A stretch of DNA of 64,000 nt from assembly GCA_036186865.1 (NCBI GenBank), contig AP025054.1, forward strand, positions 821,858 through 885,857, written 5' to 3'. How positions within the stretch are numbered: position 1 is the stretch's first letter; each line of letters opens with the position of its first letter. The notes beneath the pieces were generated by a model. That model saw only the letters and a list, made by a program, of their open reading frames with translations. It made no database searches and had not been told where the DNA came from. The stretch is from Eustoma russellianum (Eukaryota; Streptophyta; Magnoliopsida; Gentianales; Gentianaceae). This document shows positions 60,964 through 64,000 of the stretch, piece by piece. The translations under genes and the position numbers were made by a program.

Positions 60964-61118
60964 TAGGATGAACATATTTAGGATGAATTCTCTTTAGAAA
61001 AATATCTGAACTCCTTGTGGACACTCTCGACTCTATATATTTGGCAGTTAGTTTCGTAGAGCTGAAACTCGAACCTTGACGGCATCACTGGAGGCCGGCT
61101 GCCAATGCCCGATGAGCC
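60964..61118. promoter_or_regulatory. Short upstream region of DUF819 gene
   Basis: Only about 155 bp separate the LINE target duplication from the DUF819 ATG. CTATATATTTGG at 61032-61043 could be a TATA box. The LINE therefore sits in or next to the original promoter. Confidence 0.4.
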
Positions 61119-63962
61119 ATGGTGTCTTCAGCGTCGCCGTTAAGGCTCGCCACCGCTGTCTCCTCTTCTCCGCCGTACTCATCCGTCAAACAATCAAACA
61201 TTTACCTACCACCTACGCCTGTTGCGACTCCATGTTTATCATTAACCATCCCATCTTATCCCCGTCATCACACGGCCTCAAGAAGAAACAAGAATCGTTT
61301 CCCACATACCTTCGACTTACAAAGTCAACGGAATTTAACTGTTAAATCCCACCTAAACTCCCCTCTAATATCTCCCCATGACACCTGGGGCATATGGGCT
61401 GTTCTTCTCGGTAGCGGCGCACTCGGTCTCTGGTAATTGAACATCAATTGCAGCTTTCTTTCTTTGAGCCCCAGAAGTTTATTTTCTTATTTTTTGTTTT
61501 TTTTCATTATAAGCATAATTTCCCATCCACCGTCCAAAGAACTTGATATTGAACTGGTGTTATATAAGTAACCTATGAAACTGAAGTTAATATGGACTAA
61601 CTATTTCGCGAAAGCGAGGACAATCTAGAAAAGCGTCACCTGATTCAAGTTTGGTGACATTTATTGTAATCAAACCCATAGTGGCGTCATCAGTCTCAAG
61701 TTTGGGCCGTTGAGTAATTTGTTTGTTCAGCTTCCAGCTGAATATGTGAAAGAAAATATGTTATGTTGAGCTAATGATAAATTGGATATTTTTTGGGGAG
61801 AAAAGGGAAGGTTGGAGAAGACAGAGATTGGGAGCATGGTGAGTTCAGCAATGGTGAGCATACTGATTGGGCTGGCAGCAAGTAATGTGGGAATCGTTCC
61901 TTATGAAGCTCCGACTTATTCGATTGTAACAAAATTTCTGCTCCCATTGACAATTCCATTGCTGCTGTTCAGAGCTGATATGCAGAGTATTTTCCGCTCA
62001 ACTGGCTCTCTGTTGTCTGCTTTCTTACTCGGATCAGGTCATAGTTTTTCTCTGCTTATATTACTGATTGGCTAATTCAAACATGATTGGTTTGATGGAT
62101 CTGTGATTGAATTCTGAGATTTCTGTTTCTTTATTTTCCCTTTGACTGCAGTTGCAACTGTGATAGGAACTGTCGTGGCATTTCTTGCAGTGCCCATGAG
62201 ATCCCTTGGTCCAGATAATTGGAAAATTGCTGCTGCTCTTATGGGTAGTTATATTGGTGGAGGTGAAGTTTTCAATTCTTCCTCATGAAATGCAAAGAAT
62301 TTCACTTGGTGACAAAAGCAAATGTATCCATAAGTTGGGCAGTGATTCTCATAAATGTCAAGATAATCAAGAACAAGTCGGTTGGATTTTGCTACTATTA
62401 TTGCTTGATGCTGTTTGTTAGCTCCATTTGCTTCCTTAACTGCCTTCAACAGTCATTCTAAACTATTCCTCAGTCAAAATATCCAGACCCATGTGCATTT
62501 AAATAACCAGGGAAACTCTTGCATACGGCTCAAAGCAAATGCATTTTCAATATAGCACCATCATTATTAATCAAAATATATGGAGTTTAACATAAAGAAT
62601 GTTGCAGGAAAAGAGGTATTGTTTTGAGGTCATCCTCCCCCTCCCTTCTGTTCTTCTTTTGGTAGGAGTGATGTGATAATTGGATGCATCAAAAGGTATA
62701 TGGTCTCATCAACAGCAAATCTTGTTGCATATGGGGAATACATCGTGTACAAAGATCCCTAAGGTGCTCTATTTTGTTATCCCTTTATCAACCAATTTAG
62801 TCCAATATGCTACTTAGATCTTCCAATAAGTCATTAGTTGCAGGGGAGACACTCAGACACCATAATTCGTGTATTTGTTTCTCCTTTGCGTAGTTGGCAA
62901 CAGAACTCGTCATACCGGCAAGTTCTGCTGCTAGAACTCAACAGTTCCTTACTATCTCAGCAAACCCTTTTAGCCTGCCTCTTTCTGTTAAGTTTTTCCA
63001 AAGCCTTTGACCATTTAAGGTCAATAAGTGGTGATTTCTTCTTAAAAAGAACTGGTTTGTTCAAAAACCGAGGAGTATTTTTCTTCTTATGGTTTGGTAA
63101 TGTAGAGAATATTAGAAGGTTCTCTCTTTCAACTGCATCCCTTTTAATGATCTCCCGATATAACCTAGGGAATGCTGCATGTTATCCTTTCTCTGGTTTG
63201 GTGGTTCTTTGTTTTCAAAAGCTGGCATCATGCTTTGTTTATGGTCACTCTTTAATTGTTTCTCGCTGCCATTCGTGTAGCCATCAACTATGTCGCAATC
63301 TCAGAGGCGCTCGGTGTTTCTTCATCAATCGTAGCTGCAGGTGTTGCTGCAGATAATGTAATTTGTGCTGTTTATTTTATTGGCCTGTTTGCCCTGGCTC
63401 ACAAAATACCTTCAGAGGCTGCCAAAATAGACAATGGTAAGCTTATACAGTGACTTGCAATTAGAGAGGCAAATTCTTTAGAAAGCTGGACCAGCTATTC
63501 AGAGTGCTTATTTTTGCCACAAGACTTCCCTTCTCCAAAAAAGCGAAAGCAATCAGAAAGGTGGACAGTGGACCTCAACATTAATCCTGTATTTCCAGGG
63601 CTGTAACAACATTTGGGTCATGAAAAATTATTGCATTATTTCCCCTTAGGATATGTTGACCTTTAAATTTAACGCAAGATTGGAATGTTCTACTCTGATG
63701 ACTTCCAATTTCCGTGGCAGATCCTTCTCAAGTCAGAGAATTTCATCCTCCAACCAAAGTACAAGTGCTGCAAATTGGTCAAGCGCTTGCTGTTTCTTTT
63801 GCCATCTGTAAAACTGGAACTTCTTTGGCTCGATTTTTGGGAATCCAAGGTGGGGAACTTCCTGCAATCACAGCTATAGTAGTGATTTTGGCAACTTTGC
63901 TCCCTGACTACTTCCGTAATCTTGCACACGCTGGTGATGCTATGGCTATGGTCTTAATGCAG
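61119..63962 (+). CDS. DUF819 plastid-targeted membrane protein, 5' part (partial)
   Basis: Exons 61119-61432, 61811-62037, 62152-62262, 63281-63436 and 63721-63962 keep phase for 350 codons, and the gene runs past the window end after a GTACCT donor. Residues 1-75 are Ser/Pro/Arg-rich (MVSSASPLRLATAVSSSPP), consistent with a chloroplast transit peptide. Hydrophobic helices then alternate with conserved DUF819 blocks: WGIWAVLLGSGALGLW, LLPLTIPLLLFRADMQSIF, NWKIAAALMGSYIGGA, INYVAISEALGVSSS, AAGVAADNVICAVYF, GELPAITAIVVILATLLP and NLAHAGDAMAMVLMQ. DUF819 proteins are multi-pass membrane proteins of unknown substrate. Arabidopsis counterparts, by recall, are At5g24000 and At5g52540. Exon 2's acceptor (GGGAAG/GTTGG) follows a weak pyrimidine tract and is the least certain border. 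Confidence 0.88.
62263..63280. other. DUF819 intron 3 (about 1 kb)
   Basis: No bounded repeat was seen. A 172-codon plus-strand frame overlapping the end of this intron is not the coding frame of the gene and shows no domain. Confidence 0.4.
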
Positions 63963-64000
63963 GTACCTGAACCACTGATATGTCAACACAAGCTTCATTA

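Noticed and set aside
62838..63356. 172-codon frame in the DUF819 intron
   Set aside because: The composition is not protein-like, and its end overlaps the true exon 4 in another frame.

Overview
The window is nuclear DNA from a flowering plant, most likely a eudicot. It is AT-rich, its genes are split by GT-AG introns, and it holds mitochondrial complex I, plastid-import, cytosolic HSP90, CrRLK1L receptor kinase and plant-type glutaminyl cyclase genes. Plant retroelements, SINEs and MITEs fill the spaces. The species cannot be fixed from the sequence. All exon boundaries below were read by eye from open frames, GT-AG sites and phase continuity.

Layout. 0-6 kb: last exon of a complex I NDUFA5/B13-like gene (+) and a nine-exon Tic22-like gene (-). 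6-13.7 kb: repeat-rich; a broken gene resembling Arabidopsis At3g49140 lies beside a Ty3/gypsy fragment, an old plastid 16S rRNA insertion and an Au-like SINE. 13.8-17.3 kb: a five-exon gene (-) for a 710-aa protein I do not recognise. 18.9-20.5 kb: ribosomal protein eS10 (+). 22.2-24.8 kb: cytosolic HSP90 (-). 27.3-32 kb: glutaminyl-peptide cyclotransferase (+). 34.9-37.3 kb: a receptor-like kinase (+) that has lost the catalytic Asp. 38.7-42.3 kb: a DeSI/PPPDE peptidase (-). 46.2-48.7 kb: an intronless CrRLK1L kinase (-). 50-56.4 kb: a SINE cluster and two Tourist-like MITEs. 56.5-61 kb: a 5'-truncated, dead L1-type LINE. 61.1 kb to the end: the 5' part of a DUF819 membrane protein gene (+).

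The genes do unrelated housekeeping and signalling jobs and do not form a pathway. What links them is ancestry. From memory, their Arabidopsis counterparts lie in a few duplicated segments (At5g52.5-52.8, At4g25.7, At5g24.0), and each segment has kept only some of them. The window therefore looks like a more complete version of that ancestral block.

The most striking non-genic signal is a family of about 150-200 bp palindromic elements, with six or more members of varying quality. Each arm carries a G-box/ABRE-like core (ACACGTGGCA or a variant). One copy has a 9-bp target-site duplication, which suggests a Mutator-like foldback MITE. Several copies lie just 5' of genes.
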